Source: Beta vulgaris subsp. vulgaris
Lineage: Eukaryota > Streptophyta > Magnoliopsida > Caryophyllales > Amaranthaceae
Direction of reading: 5' to 3'
Length of the DNA stretch: 64,000 nt
Assembly (NCBI RefSeq): GCF_026745355.1
Contig: NC_079206.1
Span: forward strand, 40,696,307 to 40,760,306
This document shows, piece by piece, positions 21,705-33,098 of this stretch. The notes beneath the pieces are model-generated. The model made no database searches and had not been told where the DNA came from. It saw only the letters and a list, made by a program, of their open reading frames with translations. The number at the start of each line of letters is the position of its first letter. The first letter of the stretch is position 1. A program made the translations under genes and the position numbers.

Positions 21705-21829
21705 GGAGAGAGAAAAAAAGAAAAAATAATCAGAAACCCTAATCTCTCTCCCTCTCCCTCTTAGTCGTCTCTCTTTCTCCTTCTCCCTCGCTGTGTCCCT
21801 TTTTAGAATCTCGTCCAAGTTGAGGCAAG

Positions 21830-22260
21830 CGAGTGTGAGGGTCGTGGTTCAAGGTGTGTGAGAGGGTTGTGAGGGCGTCGGACGGTGCGATATTGCGGTG
21901 TGTGCGAGCGAGTGCAAGGTTCGGGTTGTGCGAGAAGGCTGTGCGAGCAGTGGTGAGTGCTCGAGTGTGTGCGTGGGTGTTCGAGGGTCTGCGTGAGCAT
22001 TGAGGGTTGCGCGAGCGAGGGTGCGGAATCGAGGGTGTTTGTGCGAGCGAGCGAAGTTGTCGTGCGAGCGTGTGAAGTTGGTGCGACGCGGTGTGGGTGC
22101 AATGAGCTACGAATCGTTGTTGCTGCTATTGTGCTTGGCGTGCGCAAGTTTCCAGTTGTGCGAAACAAGGTGTGCGAGACTCGAGGTTTGTGATCGTGTG
22201 CGTGGCGCGCGAAGTTTGCGTCGCTACCGATGTTTGATTGCCGATGTTTGACGCCGGCGA
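21830..22260 (+). repeat. G-rich GTGCGAG-repeat region in the solo LTR
   Basis: At least seven scattered copies of GTGCGAG or GTGCGAGCG occur in about 400 bp of otherwise AT-rich sequence. The apparent ORFs on both strands here (21803-22251) are products of this biased composition. Confidence 0.7.
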
Positions 22261-23360
22261 GATTAAGTGGTCTAAAAAAATATTATGTATATAATATGAT
22301 ATTATGTTAGTTTTAATATTGTATAATCTGTTTTCTATTATATTAAGTTGTAAGTTAATTGATTTGTAATTAGAGTAAATTATTAATTGACTAAGTTTGT
22401 AAATCTGATTTAAGTTGTAAATCTGATTTAGGGTTTTGTAAGTAAGTAAGGTGTAAAGTTAAAAAATTAGATTATTGGTTATAGTTAGAATGTTATAATG
22501 GCCTTGTTATTCAAATATGAGTTTAGTAGTATTGGACATAAGGATTGAAATGGACTTGGTGAATGTATTATGTTATTAAACTAACTAAAATCAGCTTTGC
22601 TCACTGGTTTTGGCTCTTAAAAGACGCTAAGTTCAATAGAGTTATGAAAGAAAAGAAAGTTAATAAACAACAAGATCAGTTATTGTTTATACTTCGAAAT
22701 ACTAAGTTGATATAGTTAGTCACGTGTTATATGATAATAATATCAAGGACGTAGCACTGAAGTACTTCTTTACTTGTTTTGGTCCCAAGTTCATAAGCGG
22801 AACGTTTGATTAGGCAGCGAAAATTCTTCATTACAAGGTACGTGCACGTACTAGTTCAGTTGCAATTACTAGTATCATGTTAGGTTGTGATTTATTATAC
22901 CGGAACCTAGAATCATGATAAGGAACAATTGTGATTGCTGAGATTGTTTGGTAACATGATTGTGATTGGAAATCGATATGTGGCATTGTAATGCATAATT
23001 CTATCGTATCATAAGCATGATTATTGGATTTGTATTATTTGATCCATGGTGTAACAAGAACGTTACAAGAAGTAAAGATTTGAGTATTGTATCTAATAAA
23101 GAACATTCAATGATTCTATGTTTAATGTGGTGTGAATGGACAATACTAAGAAAGGGTTTTAATAAACTTGTAGGTGGACTCCCTAAAAGTGATGAACAAT
23201 GGGGGAGTGTTGGGACTTGTTCTACACTCCTATGCAAGCCTACTGTGACGACAGTAGTGTCCTTGTAATTTTGATAACTCAAGTAGGCGGAAGGTTCCGT
23301 ACGATGTTGGGAGTATGCATACTAAGGTGATGGATATGGGACGGAACGAAACTGTATTTG

Positions 23361-23365
23361 CATTT
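23361..23365. repeat. Target-site duplication CATTT, left copy
   Basis: Repeated at 32515-32519 beyond the other LTR of the Athila-type element. Confidence 0.9.
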
Positions 23366-24707
23366 TGATACGTGTTGTTTACCGTATAAAATTAAAAACT
23401 TAACTTAAACCTTCAAAAATGTTTATAACTAGTAAAAGGGTAAGAACGGGTCGATCCCACGAGAAGATTATTATAATTCCTAAACTCAAATATTCAACTA
23501 AGTGACAAAAATATATATTATATACGAATTTACACTATTTACACTATTCACATATATACGATTAGGGGGGTTTCGGTTGTAACCAACTACTTAGACTAAT
23601 TAAAATTAAAACAACTACTAAACTAATTATTACAAGTGACGACACACAAACTCTATTAATTGCCGATTCGATGATAGAATGTTTAGTCATAATTTAGCTT
23701 CTTAACCTTTATAATTGAGACCACTTTAATAGTTAACTTAGCACTTAGATTGGTGAATTATCGCCGCGATCAATTATTATCTTACTCACTAAAAACCTAG
23801 AATCTTGCTAAGACAAATTCAATCCTAATAAACTTGTTTTATTAGCACAATTCATTCACTTAAGAATATTGAGATGAGCCACTCACTCTTATTAATCTCA
23901 AGTCGTCCTCCCTATCCAACTATTAAACGTTGCGCCTAATAGTCATATAGCACAATTTGAATATCTAAACAACTAGTTGCGTCCAATTACAAGTAAATAT
24001 ATAAAGTAGAAGAGAGAAAACTCATGACTGTAGAACCGAATTGATGCAGCCGCTACCCTCAATTCGCCTCCGAAAACGCAATACTTCTTCAATTCCTGCC
24101 AACTTTTCGATCTTGGACGAACTCGATTGTTTTCTTCACTCTGACGAACTCTCTTCTATGTGTGTGTGTGTTTCTCATTTCCAAAAAAATGGTGAATTTA
24201 TATCTACTTGTGTAGAAGATAGAATCAAAAAGATAGAATTTCGTAACTGAAAATCTGATAAACAAATCGTATCTTGAAAATTTGAGGAGATAAAATCATA
24301 TTTCCTCTTGTTGTTTCTTGCGTGGAATGAGGAAGGTAGAAACAACTTCCTGTTTCTTTGGTTTGCTGAGTATACAAATAGGAAGGAGGAGGAATTAAAA
24401 GATATACTTGCCCCCTTTGTTTTCTTTCGTTTACTTCCAAAACTCACGTGAGCTTGCTCACTTTTATCATTTTTTTTCTTTTCTTCTCTTCTTTCCTTTA
24501 GTCTTGTTGGCTTCCTTTAGCAAAGTGAACTTGTGAAATACCTATAATAAAATAACACACTACTTAAGCTAATTATTCAATAAAATATAATATGGACATA
24601 AATAAGTCACTTATTAATAAAAGTCAATAAATATTATAAAATAACACATAGAAGACATGTAATACTAATTTTAGGGGACAAAAATATAAAAATATATGCG
24701 CTTATCA
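23366..24707 (-). repeat. 3' LTR of Athila copy 1
   Basis: It matches 31033-32514 from GTTTACCGTATAAAAT to ATATTCGCTTATCA-like ends. ORFs at 24041-24447 recur in the other LTR and are not credible genes. Confidence 0.9.
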
Positions 24708-24720
24708 AATTCCCCCATAC
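24708..24720 (-). promoter_or_regulatory. Polypurine tract of Athila copy 1
   Basis: The minus strand reads GTATGGGGGAATT next to the LTR start TGATAAGC. Confidence 0.8.
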
Positions 24721-26780
24721 TTAGCTTTTGATCCCCTCGATAAAATACTACTTAAATAAAAGTAAATCTATACTAGGAAAGCAATAAACCTAACTCACTA
24801 CCGTAGGAATCACGATTGCACCTAGCATGTGCAACAAGCCCTTTAAACCCTAGGATACCCTAGTGGACGAGTAAGGTCTTGTGAGGATTTTCAGATGGCA
24901 TATCCACAAAGCCTTATTAACATAGGTTTCCAAACCAACTAGCAAACATGGATATTATAATGACATAAACTAAATGCAAGACCTAATATACCACCTCAAT
25001 TTTCTTTGTCGGAAAGAATAATATTAGATAAGCACACTACAAGAAACTAAAACATTGTAAAGTTAGTCAGAAAAACGTTGAGAAAATGTCAGTGGAGATG
25101 TCATATCTCTTAGTGTTTAAACAATCGAACTATCAAATCTCATAATACTTCATGAACTAATTGTTATCTTTTGCAACTCAAAAATTTCCAGCATGAATCC
25201 ACAAATGTATGCGTATCAAGTTCAATAAATAGACCCTCACAGGTATAAATAAAACACTCAACTCTCATGTGTCTGGGGTTAAATAATATTCACTCAAACC
25301 TATAACCAGTCGACTCAATGAAGTATATTTCTTTAAACTTGACTATCGTCTCAATTCTCCACTTTGAAGTGACATAATGCATAAAGATCAAAAGGTCTTT
25401 CATAGGTTGTAACGTGGCCGAGGCTAAAGGGTAGGAATAATATTTAGGAATGTGGAGTTAATTATAAGCCGAGCTAAAGGGAGCAAAAATACATGACTTA
25501 TGATGTTCCAGTCACAACAAATTAAACTCCACTTTTTTTTCTTTTCATATTATTCACCATATCCTTCACATGTAATGCCATTATAACACTTATATGGATA
25601 TCTCATGGCATTTTCATCGTTCTATGACTCTCAAACATTTATTTTATTTGATATTTTTCAATAATATTTTTTTTATAACCCTTGTTTTCTCTTTTTTTTT
25701 TTAACAATATATCTACCATAACGCAATCTCACAATACAGACCCAATATATAATAACTCCCCTTAGCCAAGCATGGGTATAATCTGTATGAGGCCGCAAGT
25801 TTATAATGTATGGCTAGCAAATAAACACGGGATTTAAGGCTCAAAAGGGCTAAACAAAGGAAATATTATATGAAATAAAATCTCTGAGGCTAAGAAAAAA
25901 AAGAAAAGGACGCCTAAATCATTTCTTCATTGCATTTGTCACAAAAGTCTCAAAGAGTACCAAGTCAAGTTCAAGAGCCACACTTCATTGAGGAACTATC
26001 ACAAAAGAAAGAGAATAATGAGACTGATGCAGATGTGTTAATCTAATAGGCTCAAAAGCTCATAAGGTTTGGTCTATTTATCTAGCCAGCTTATTTAAGA
26101 GAAGCAAGATAATTTTTTTTCAATTGTATTATAAATCTCTCAACTTCGATTATCCGTTCCCAATTATATAACATTCCCAAAATCTTTTATTTCAAAGAAT
26201 TTTTGATTTTATTTCAAAAACAAGTTAGATTAGAGTTTCTTATCAACTTACTAATCGTCATTCCTTAGGAAGTTAAGAGGTGGAAATCCTAAATTAAATG
26301 CAACTAACGTCCTATAACTAATGCAAGCAGAATACACAATCTTTTATATATATATAATTTTTTGTAACTGAACAAAATAATAAAAAAATGTATAGAAAAT
26401 TTTGCAGCACTTCCCCTAAAACAGGAATATCTCACTTTTTATAATTATGTCAAAACCTGTTTTCCAGCATATTAATATCAAATAATACAAAGACTTAGCC
26501 TCCCCCACACTTAAACTTTTCATTGTCCTCAATGAAACGCGATACTGAAAATATGGAAGAAAACTTAGCTAGTTGTGTAATATATCTTCAAAGAAGGCAT
26601 CAAATTTTTAGCCATGCTGTTGTATAGTGGTACCATGCTCATGTCAAGCCATCTGCCAAAAAATAAAAATAAAAATAAAAAGAAAAACTTCGAAAGGAAA
26701 GAGAATGAGTCTTGGGTTGCCTCCCAAGTAGCGCCTTTAGTTTATGTCGTTGGCTCGACGTAAGATGCTCTTCATTCATG
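24721..26780 (-). other. Long noncoding 3' region of Athila copy 1
   Basis: No ORF. Blocks at about 25260-25450 and 26000-26080 match the 3' region of Athila copy 2 (44715-44905 and 45470-45545): GTCGACTCA, a GGTTGTAACGTGGCCGAGG / GGTTGTAATGGGGCTGAGG pair, and GGCTCAAAAGCTCA / GGCACAAAAGCTCA. The coding end carries the GGGAGGCAACCC signature (26716-26727). Confidence 0.7.
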
Positions 26781-27540
26781 TCGAATACTCTCATTTAGAG
26801 CAGTTAGGAACAATTGTCCAAGGCCTAAAGTGGTGGCCATCTCATCTAATAAAATCTCCAAATTTTCTTCTCCAACCTGTGCAAGACAATAAGTAGCATA
26901 ATCAGTAGCATTTGCCTCTATATGAAAGTATGTTCCTCAAATATGTTCAACTGCATTCGCTCCCCATTGCTCTCAAGAATAACATAATCGTTAGCGACAT
27001 CAATCAATGCCCTTGTAGTGGTCTGCCTAGCAATATTTCAGACTCATGCTTCGTATCAAGAACAACAAAATAAACTAGGAAGAACATGTGTCTAATCTGA
27101 ATAAGAACATTATCAAGCAATCCAATTGTGTTAACATTACTACCATCAGCCATAGTAAGTATCCCATTAGATATTTTTAATGGTCCCATCTTACACTCAT
27201 CATAAAAGGAAACTGGCATAATATTAACTGCAGAACCTAAATCTAGCATACATTATAGAAATATAGCATACATTCGATACCCAGCAACGGCGCCAAAATT
27301 TAATACGTTGGAGAAATATATGCCCACCTATCCTACAAGGAATCGAGAATGATCTAGGATCCTCACACTTTGGGGGTGGTAGGATAATGGGTGTCAAACA
27401 GACTTGATGACTCTCGTTTATTTTTGAATTAGTGTAGTATACATTGAATAACTTGCTATATTTAGGAACCGCCTTTATTGCATCTAATAATGGAATTCTG
27501 TTTTCTTGCATTTCCGCACTTAAATTGGTAACAAATTCAT
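26781..27540 (-). pseudogene. Athila-type protease region, broken
   Basis: From the high end the minus strand reads LDAIKAVPKYSKLF, then PPPKCEDPRSFSIPCRIGGHIF, the usual lead-in to retropepsin. Foreign sequence follows, then MLDLGSAVNIMPVSFYDECK (the active-site triad DSG/DTG position reads DLG, Ser/Thr replaced by Leu as in many Athila-like copies) and SEILLGRP. The frame continues past 27004 after a short shift as ALIDVANDYVILESNGERM and later EENLEILLDEMATTLGLGQ before stopping near 26780. The inserted piece at about 27250-27316 contains a PBS-like TGGCGCCGTTGCTGG. The enzyme would process gag-pol; this copy cannot. Confidence 0.7.
27281..27295 (-). promoter_or_regulatory. Ectopic PBS-like sequence inside the protease gene
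   Basis: The minus strand reads TTAAATTTTGGCGCCGTTGC, equivalent to an LTR terminus plus tRNA-Asp-type PBS, in the middle of protease coding sequence. AGCATACATT occurs at 27245-27254 and again at 27265-27274 beside it. Confidence 0.7.
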
Positions 27541-27555
27541 GTTCATTAATAGGTA

Positions 27556-28935
27556 TTAAAGGCTGCCCCTTGGTTGTTTTTTATTGATTGTCACTGCATT
27601 TACTTGTTTATTTTGATTCGGAAAAGGTTGAGATGGTAGTTTTCCTAAGACCTGACTTTCTATATTACTTAAAGAAGTACAAATCTGGCCAATTTGTGTA
27701 TCAAGGTGGTGAAGATGCGAATCAGTTTTCTTTTGGTACTTGATATTTTGGTTATGTACTTGGCCTATTTGAGTTGCAAGTTGCTTCATCATGTCTTCTA
27801 AAGATGAGCCAGAAGATTGGGGTGGAGGGTTTTGCTCACCAAATTACCTAGAATTATTGGTTTGGGGAAAGGTCGGTCTAGGTCCGTATCTAAAGTTACG
27901 GTGGTCTCTCCATCCATCATTATAAGTCTGTGAATAAGGATCATATTTTCTTTGGGATTGATTAGTAGAGTGCCCTCCTACAGCATTTGCATCTTCAATA
28001 TGTAAAGTAGGACAAGCATCAGTAGCATGAGAAAACTCAAAACATATACCACATACTCTAGCTTTAGACTCATTACCAACAATAATTTTAGATACTAAAG
28101 TAGTCAAAGTAGCAATTTGTTGAGCATTTTCTTGCAATTGAGATTTAACACCACTTAAGTCAATTTCGTTTACTCTTTTAACATCATTTCTAGTGCTATG
28201 TTGTTGAGTGTTTTGGGCCATGTTAGCAATTAGATTCCTAGCTTGAGTTGGTGTCTTATCTACTAATGCGCCACCTCTAGCAGCATCAATCATACCCCTA
28301 TCATTAGGCAAATCCTTCATAAAAATATTGAATTAACAGTTGATCAGTTATTTGATGTTGTGGACATGAAGCACATAATTTTTTTAAAACGTTCCCAATA
28401 TTCATAAAGTGTTTCTGAATTATGTTGTCTAATTCCACATATTTCCTTTCTTATGGATCCAATACGACTTGCGGAAAAGAAATTTTTCCAGAAAAGCTTT
28501 TTGTAAGGCGTCCCAAGTCGTAATGGAACCATAAGACATAATATACAACCAATCTTTAGCTAAATCATGTAGGGAAAATGGGAAAGCATGCAATCTTACT
28601 TGATGTTGTTCAATTCCTTCAGGTTTCATTGTTGAACAAACCACTATAAATTCTTTTAAATGTCTATGAGGATCCTCAACTGCGTTCCCATAGAAGTTGG
28701 GAAGGAGATTAAAAAAACCTGAGTTCAGCTTCAAAGGTTTTTCCAAGGTTGGAAAAATAATGCAGAGCAGTTCATCATCTAGCTTCGGAGCTCCTAATTC
28801 CTTCAAGGTTCGTTCATCACCCATCTCCGAGTCTTCAAGTGGTCTGTCTTGAAAGATGTAAAGTAATTTCTCTAGGCTAGCTTCGTTTAGAGTCTCAATG
28901 AACTGGTTTATTCGCTATGTAGTATCCAAACTCAT
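27556..28935 (-). pseudogene. Athila-type gag, frameshifted
   Basis: A probable ATG at 28935 is followed by an early stop (about 28919), then FIETLNEASLEKLLYIFQD. The gag core runs 28824-28344: NFYGNAVEDPHRHLKEFIVV, HAFPFSLHDLAKDWLYIM and RKEICGIRQHNSETLYEYWE. There is a frame change near 28480. The C-terminal part (28320-27844) has GALVDKTPTQARNLIANMA and one zinc knuckle CGICFEFSHATDAC (Cx2Cx4Hx4C). A glutamine-rich tail (LATQIGQVHNQN) runs to 27556 with a stop at 27842. It is the structural capsid/nucleocapsid protein. Its match to the Athila/related Ty3-gypsy gag (PF03732 type) is by motif pattern. Confidence 0.8.
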
Positions 28936-31009
28936 GCACCTGGAATATTTTATTAAATTAATATACCAAATAAATAAATAAACATGCTTGACAACTTGCA
29001 CTGATTAATCACGCGTATAGGATATAATCCAAACATGAAATTTATTATGTAACTTACTGTCTACAGCAAAACCATATGTACTTAGAGCAGACTCTAACTG
29101 TGGTTGCTCAAATATATTGAAATTCTAAATATATGAAAGTATGAATCTCAATGTGATGAAGCTGTAACAGGACTATGAGTACTGCTCAATGGAATTTCAG
29201 ATGGTTCATATAAGAACTTGTTCCGAACAGCAAACTGACAGCAAACTCAGCTCCCTTTTTTTTTTCTAGTGCTTCTAGTGTACTACAAGTGATGCTACAA
29301 ACGAGTATGAGCAAAAGGCATAGCTGGGAAAATAAAGAATAGATGATTGCTATTAGATAGGTTGGCCTGTCATTTAACTACAATTGCATAATCTGCACTC
29401 TAGAACTATTACAGTTAACTTTTCTTTGATAAACTACTTTTAGAAGTTAACTACTAAGATTACTAACATTATGATTTCAAGCTAACTTTATTACATAAAA
29501 GTAAACTTTCACCAGACTATTGGCAATAAAATGATGATTAGTAAGTGATTTAAGTAAGGTTAATCACTTCACATTTGTATGCCAACTAAGCCAATCCTTT
29601 TATATATACTTGAATACTCAGTAAGTGTAGCAAGTTGTAATTCAAATTTCATTGAGTTCAGAACAAAACAAGTCGTTGTCTTGTAGAAACTTTTATGTAA
29701 TCGTGTCATATAATTAGTTGCTTATATTTTTCACTAGTTAGAATACATCCTTGAAAATTATAGCTGGTAAAGAATATGACCATGAAACAAGCAATATCCT
29801 CAATATAACTAATCTAACTCAAGTAGATTCATAACTCTTAAACTAGTAAGATGTATTGACATCCACTTTTATTGCATTAGAAGTCTTATGGTGCAGAAAG
29901 CTAAGGTGACAAATATACTACCAACAAATATAATGCAAGAAGCTGAACAAGCTGATATCATACAGAAGAATTATATACACATATGATGCTGATATATTAC
30001 ACGGCACTATAGGATGTTACTGAAGTAGCAGACTACACATTCCACTAATCATATGAGTCACAAAGCTACAAAACATTAGGTAGCTATTCAAACAAGGAAG
30101 TAAATACATTGAACACTACATATTACAAACTAAGGATTAGTTGAACTTAATTATGACGTTAGAAATAAATGAATAAATTATCAGAAATTAGGTAGTGAAG
30201 CTGTGAACATAATGATTTCAGATTTGATGAAGCTACAATCATTCTCAGGAGCTGCAACACATAACTATTGGTATATGCCATTCATCTTTCTAGCTTCTTA
30301 TTAACGAAAATTGGGCTTACATGCCACGCATACTTAATGATTGTGAACTTGACAACATATAGTGTTAAAGGTTAAGCAAATTTTTTAGAACAAGAAGAAA
30401 TACTACCTAATTTCTCATCAACTTTATATACATGATGGAATCAACTATATATAGATAAAGAAAACTCATGAAAGACTAGAGTTCTAGTGACTAGAATACT
30501 AGTATATATTCTACACCCTAAATGCAAAAGTTGAACAGAGCTCAACCACATATACAACTCACATATTTAGATCAAATAATAAAAGATAGCATAAAAGACA
30601 CAATACTATGTCTAAGCACTAGTCCATGAATGATGTTAATCCTATAATCAGAACTGTAGATATAACTTCTATGTATAAGTATGGCAGTGCCTTTATTAAA
30701 TCACACTAACATAAACAGAACAGGAGCTTCCTGGACTTTATGAATTAGCAAATAGAAAGGAATATACAACCTCTAAAAAAAATGCAAAATTTAAACTAGT
30801 AAATGAGCAAGAAAGAAACAACCACGCATATAGTATGCAAAAACAAAGATCAGAATACATACTATATAATGAGAAATATCCAACTCACTCAATTAGACTA
30901 GACGGACCAAGAAAGCAAAGATTTTTTTTTTCATTACTAGATTAGAAAATTAAGAACAAAAATCTAGCCACTCAATTTAACTTTGAAGAACAAAATATTT
31001 TTATAAATC
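28936..31009 (-). other. 5' leader of Athila copy 1
   Basis: About 2.1 kb between PBS and gag, AT-rich, no ORF recognised. Long leaders are usual in this lineage. Confidence 0.6.
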
Positions 31010-31027
31010 TCCCTAGCAACGGCGCCA
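31010..31027 (-). promoter_or_regulatory. Primer-binding site of Athila copy 1 (tRNA-Asp type)
   Basis: The minus strand reads TGGCGCCGTTGCTAGGGA, differing at two positions from the perfect site at 48467-48484. It lies five bases inside the LTR end at 31033. Confidence 0.8.
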
Positions 31028-31032
31028 AAATT

Positions 31033-32514
31033 TGATACATGTCGTTTACCGTATAAAATAAAAAACCTAACTTAAACTTTCAAAAATGTTTTATAACTAG
31101 TAAAAGGGTAAGAAAGGGTCGATCCCACGAGAAGATTATTATAATTCCTAAACTCACATATTCAACTAAGTGATAAAAATATATATTATATACGAATTTA
31201 CACTATTAACATATATATGAATAGGGGGATTTCGGTTGTAACTAACTACTAAACTAATAATTACAAGAGACGACACACAAACTTTATTAATTCCCGATTC
31301 GATGATAGAATGTTTAGTCATAATTTAGCTTCTTAACCTTTATAATTGAGACCACTTAAAAGTTAACTTAGCACTTAGATTGGTGAATTATCGCCGCGAT
31401 TAATTCTTATCTTACTCACTAAAAACCTAGAATCTTGCTAAGACAATTCCAATCCTAATAAACTTGTTTTATTAGCACAATTCATTCACTTAAGAATATT
31501 AAGAGGAGCCGCTCACTCTTATCAATCTCAAGTCGTCCTCCCTATCCAACTATTAAACGTTGCGCCTAATAGTCATATAGCACAATTTGAATATCTAAAC
31601 AACTAGTTGCGTCCAATTACAAGTAAAGATATCAAATTTCAAAACAACCAAAAATAGTATTAATTGTATATATACTAAATTAAATAATTAAATTTAATCA
31701 ACTCAGCGTTAACCAATTAGACTCAAATAATAGAGATATAAGAAACTAAAATCATTAATAAATTCAGATAGAATCAAGTTCAATCACAATAACAACTAAT
31801 TGAAAGTCAAAGAGAGAAAACTCATGACTGCAGTTACGAATTGATGCAGCCGCTACCCTCAATTCGCCTCCGAAAATGCAATACTTCTTCAATTCCTGTC
31901 AACTTGTCGATCTTGGATGAACCCGATTGTTTTCTTCACTCTCATGAACTCTCTTGTATGTGTGTGTTTCTCATTTCCAAAAAATGGTGAATTTATATCT
32001 AGTTCTGTAGAAGATTGAATCAAAAAGATAGAATTTCGTAACTGAAAATCTGATAAACAAATTGGATCTTGAAAATTTGAGGAGATAAAATCATATTTCC
32101 TCTTGCTGTTTCTTGCATGGAATGAGGAAGGTAGAAACAACTTCTTGTTTCTTTTGTTTGCTGAGTATACAGATAAGAAGGAAGAGGAATTAAAAGATAT
32201 ACGTGCCCCCTTTGTTTTCTTTCTTTTATTTCCAAAACTCACGTGAGCTTGCTCACTTTTATCATTTTTTTTCTTTTCTTTTCTTTTCTTCTCTTCTTTC
32301 TTTTAGTCTTGTTGTCTTGATTTAGCAAAGTGAGCTTGTAAAATACCTATAATAAAATAACACACTATTTAAGCTAATTATTCAATAAAATATAATATGG
32401 ACATAAATAAGTCATTTATTAATAAAAGTCAATAAATATTATAAAATAACACATAGAAGACAACTATAAGAATAATTTTAGGGGAAAAAAATATAAAAAT
32501 ATATTCGCTTATCA
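31033..32514 (-). repeat. 5' LTR of Athila copy 1
   Basis: See the partner LTR at 23366-24707. It contains an extra segment at about 31632-31808. ORFs at 31889-32242 are mirrored in the other LTR and are incidental. Confidence 0.9.
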
Positions 32515-33093
32515 CATTTCATCTAATAGACCAAGTTGTCTATTAAGGATTAAGTAGCCCGTATGATTCTAGTAAGATGACAGTGCCCCTTCGCTGCCAA
32601 CTAAATAAAAAGTAAAGAATGTCATGCTGTTGTAGTATAATGTCTAGGAACGATCCTTATTGCTTTTTTTATGCTTGTATGCACTTAATGCTTTACTATG
32701 TACTCAGCATAGCTGATTGTGTCTTATTGTGTTGTTTGTTGACCTGTGATGAACCATTGATGCTACAAAGGGGAGCAGATTAGGTGTGCTGGTGTTAATG
32801 CATGATGTTGAGTATACAGGGGATAGTTCTTGGTCTTGAAATTTTAAAGCGTTTTAATTAAGCATTTTAAGACTATTATGATTTACTTAATTAGTTTGTG
32901 GTTTGAATAAAAAGGGATCGTTGATGATTCCTGAGTTGTAGTTACATCTTTATTTCCGATGCAGTTTAGTTTTTGTGACAATGATTTGAGTTAATATTTC
33001 TTTTCAATAAGCCTTGTGTTTCCCCGCGGCGGTAACACTCCCAAAGTCGATGCGACTTAGTCGTAGACGTGTATGGATTTTGGGGGTGTTACA
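32515..33093 (+). repeat. Solo LTR, right part
   Basis: It begins with the duplicated CATTT and continues to the LTR end GGGGGTGTTACA, followed by ATGTA. Confidence 0.85.
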
Positions 33094-33098
33094 ATGTA

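Larger units (their letters stand above)
23366..32514 (-). mobile_element. Athila-type Ty3-gypsy element lacking RT-RNaseH-integrase (Athila copy 1)
   Basis: LTRs at 23366-24707 and 31033-32514 (minus-strand start TGATAAGCG, end GTATCA), TSD CATTT, tRNA-Asp-type PBS at 31010-31027, PPT at 24708-24720. Internal coding is gag (28935-27556) and a broken protease (27003-27540). RT, RNase H and integrase are absent, and the remaining 24.7-26.7 kb is noncoding. Total 9149 bp. The LTRs differ by substitutions and by a roughly 180-bp segment (31632-31808) present in only one, so it is older than the 8126-13051 insertion. Confidence 0.88.
21475..33093 (+). mobile_element. Chromovirus solo LTR (about 2.47 kb net) with nested Athila
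   Basis: It starts TGTAATACTCCGTATTTTTG at 21475 and ends GGGGGTGTTACA at 33093, with 5-bp duplications ATGTA at 21470-21474 and 33094-33098. No PBS, internal region or second LTR is present, so it is a solo LTR left by LTR-LTR recombination. It was later split by an Athila-type element (23366-32514). TATA box at 21697 and a pyrimidine-rich leader follow. Confidence 0.88.

Noticed and set aside
21803..22251. Arg/Thr-rich ORFs on both strands
   Set aside because: Caused by GTGCGAG repetition in the solo LTR leader.
22840..23345. ORFs on both strands at 23001-23282 as a gene
   Set aside because: They are in the body of the solo LTR, overlap on opposite strands and have no recognisable motif.
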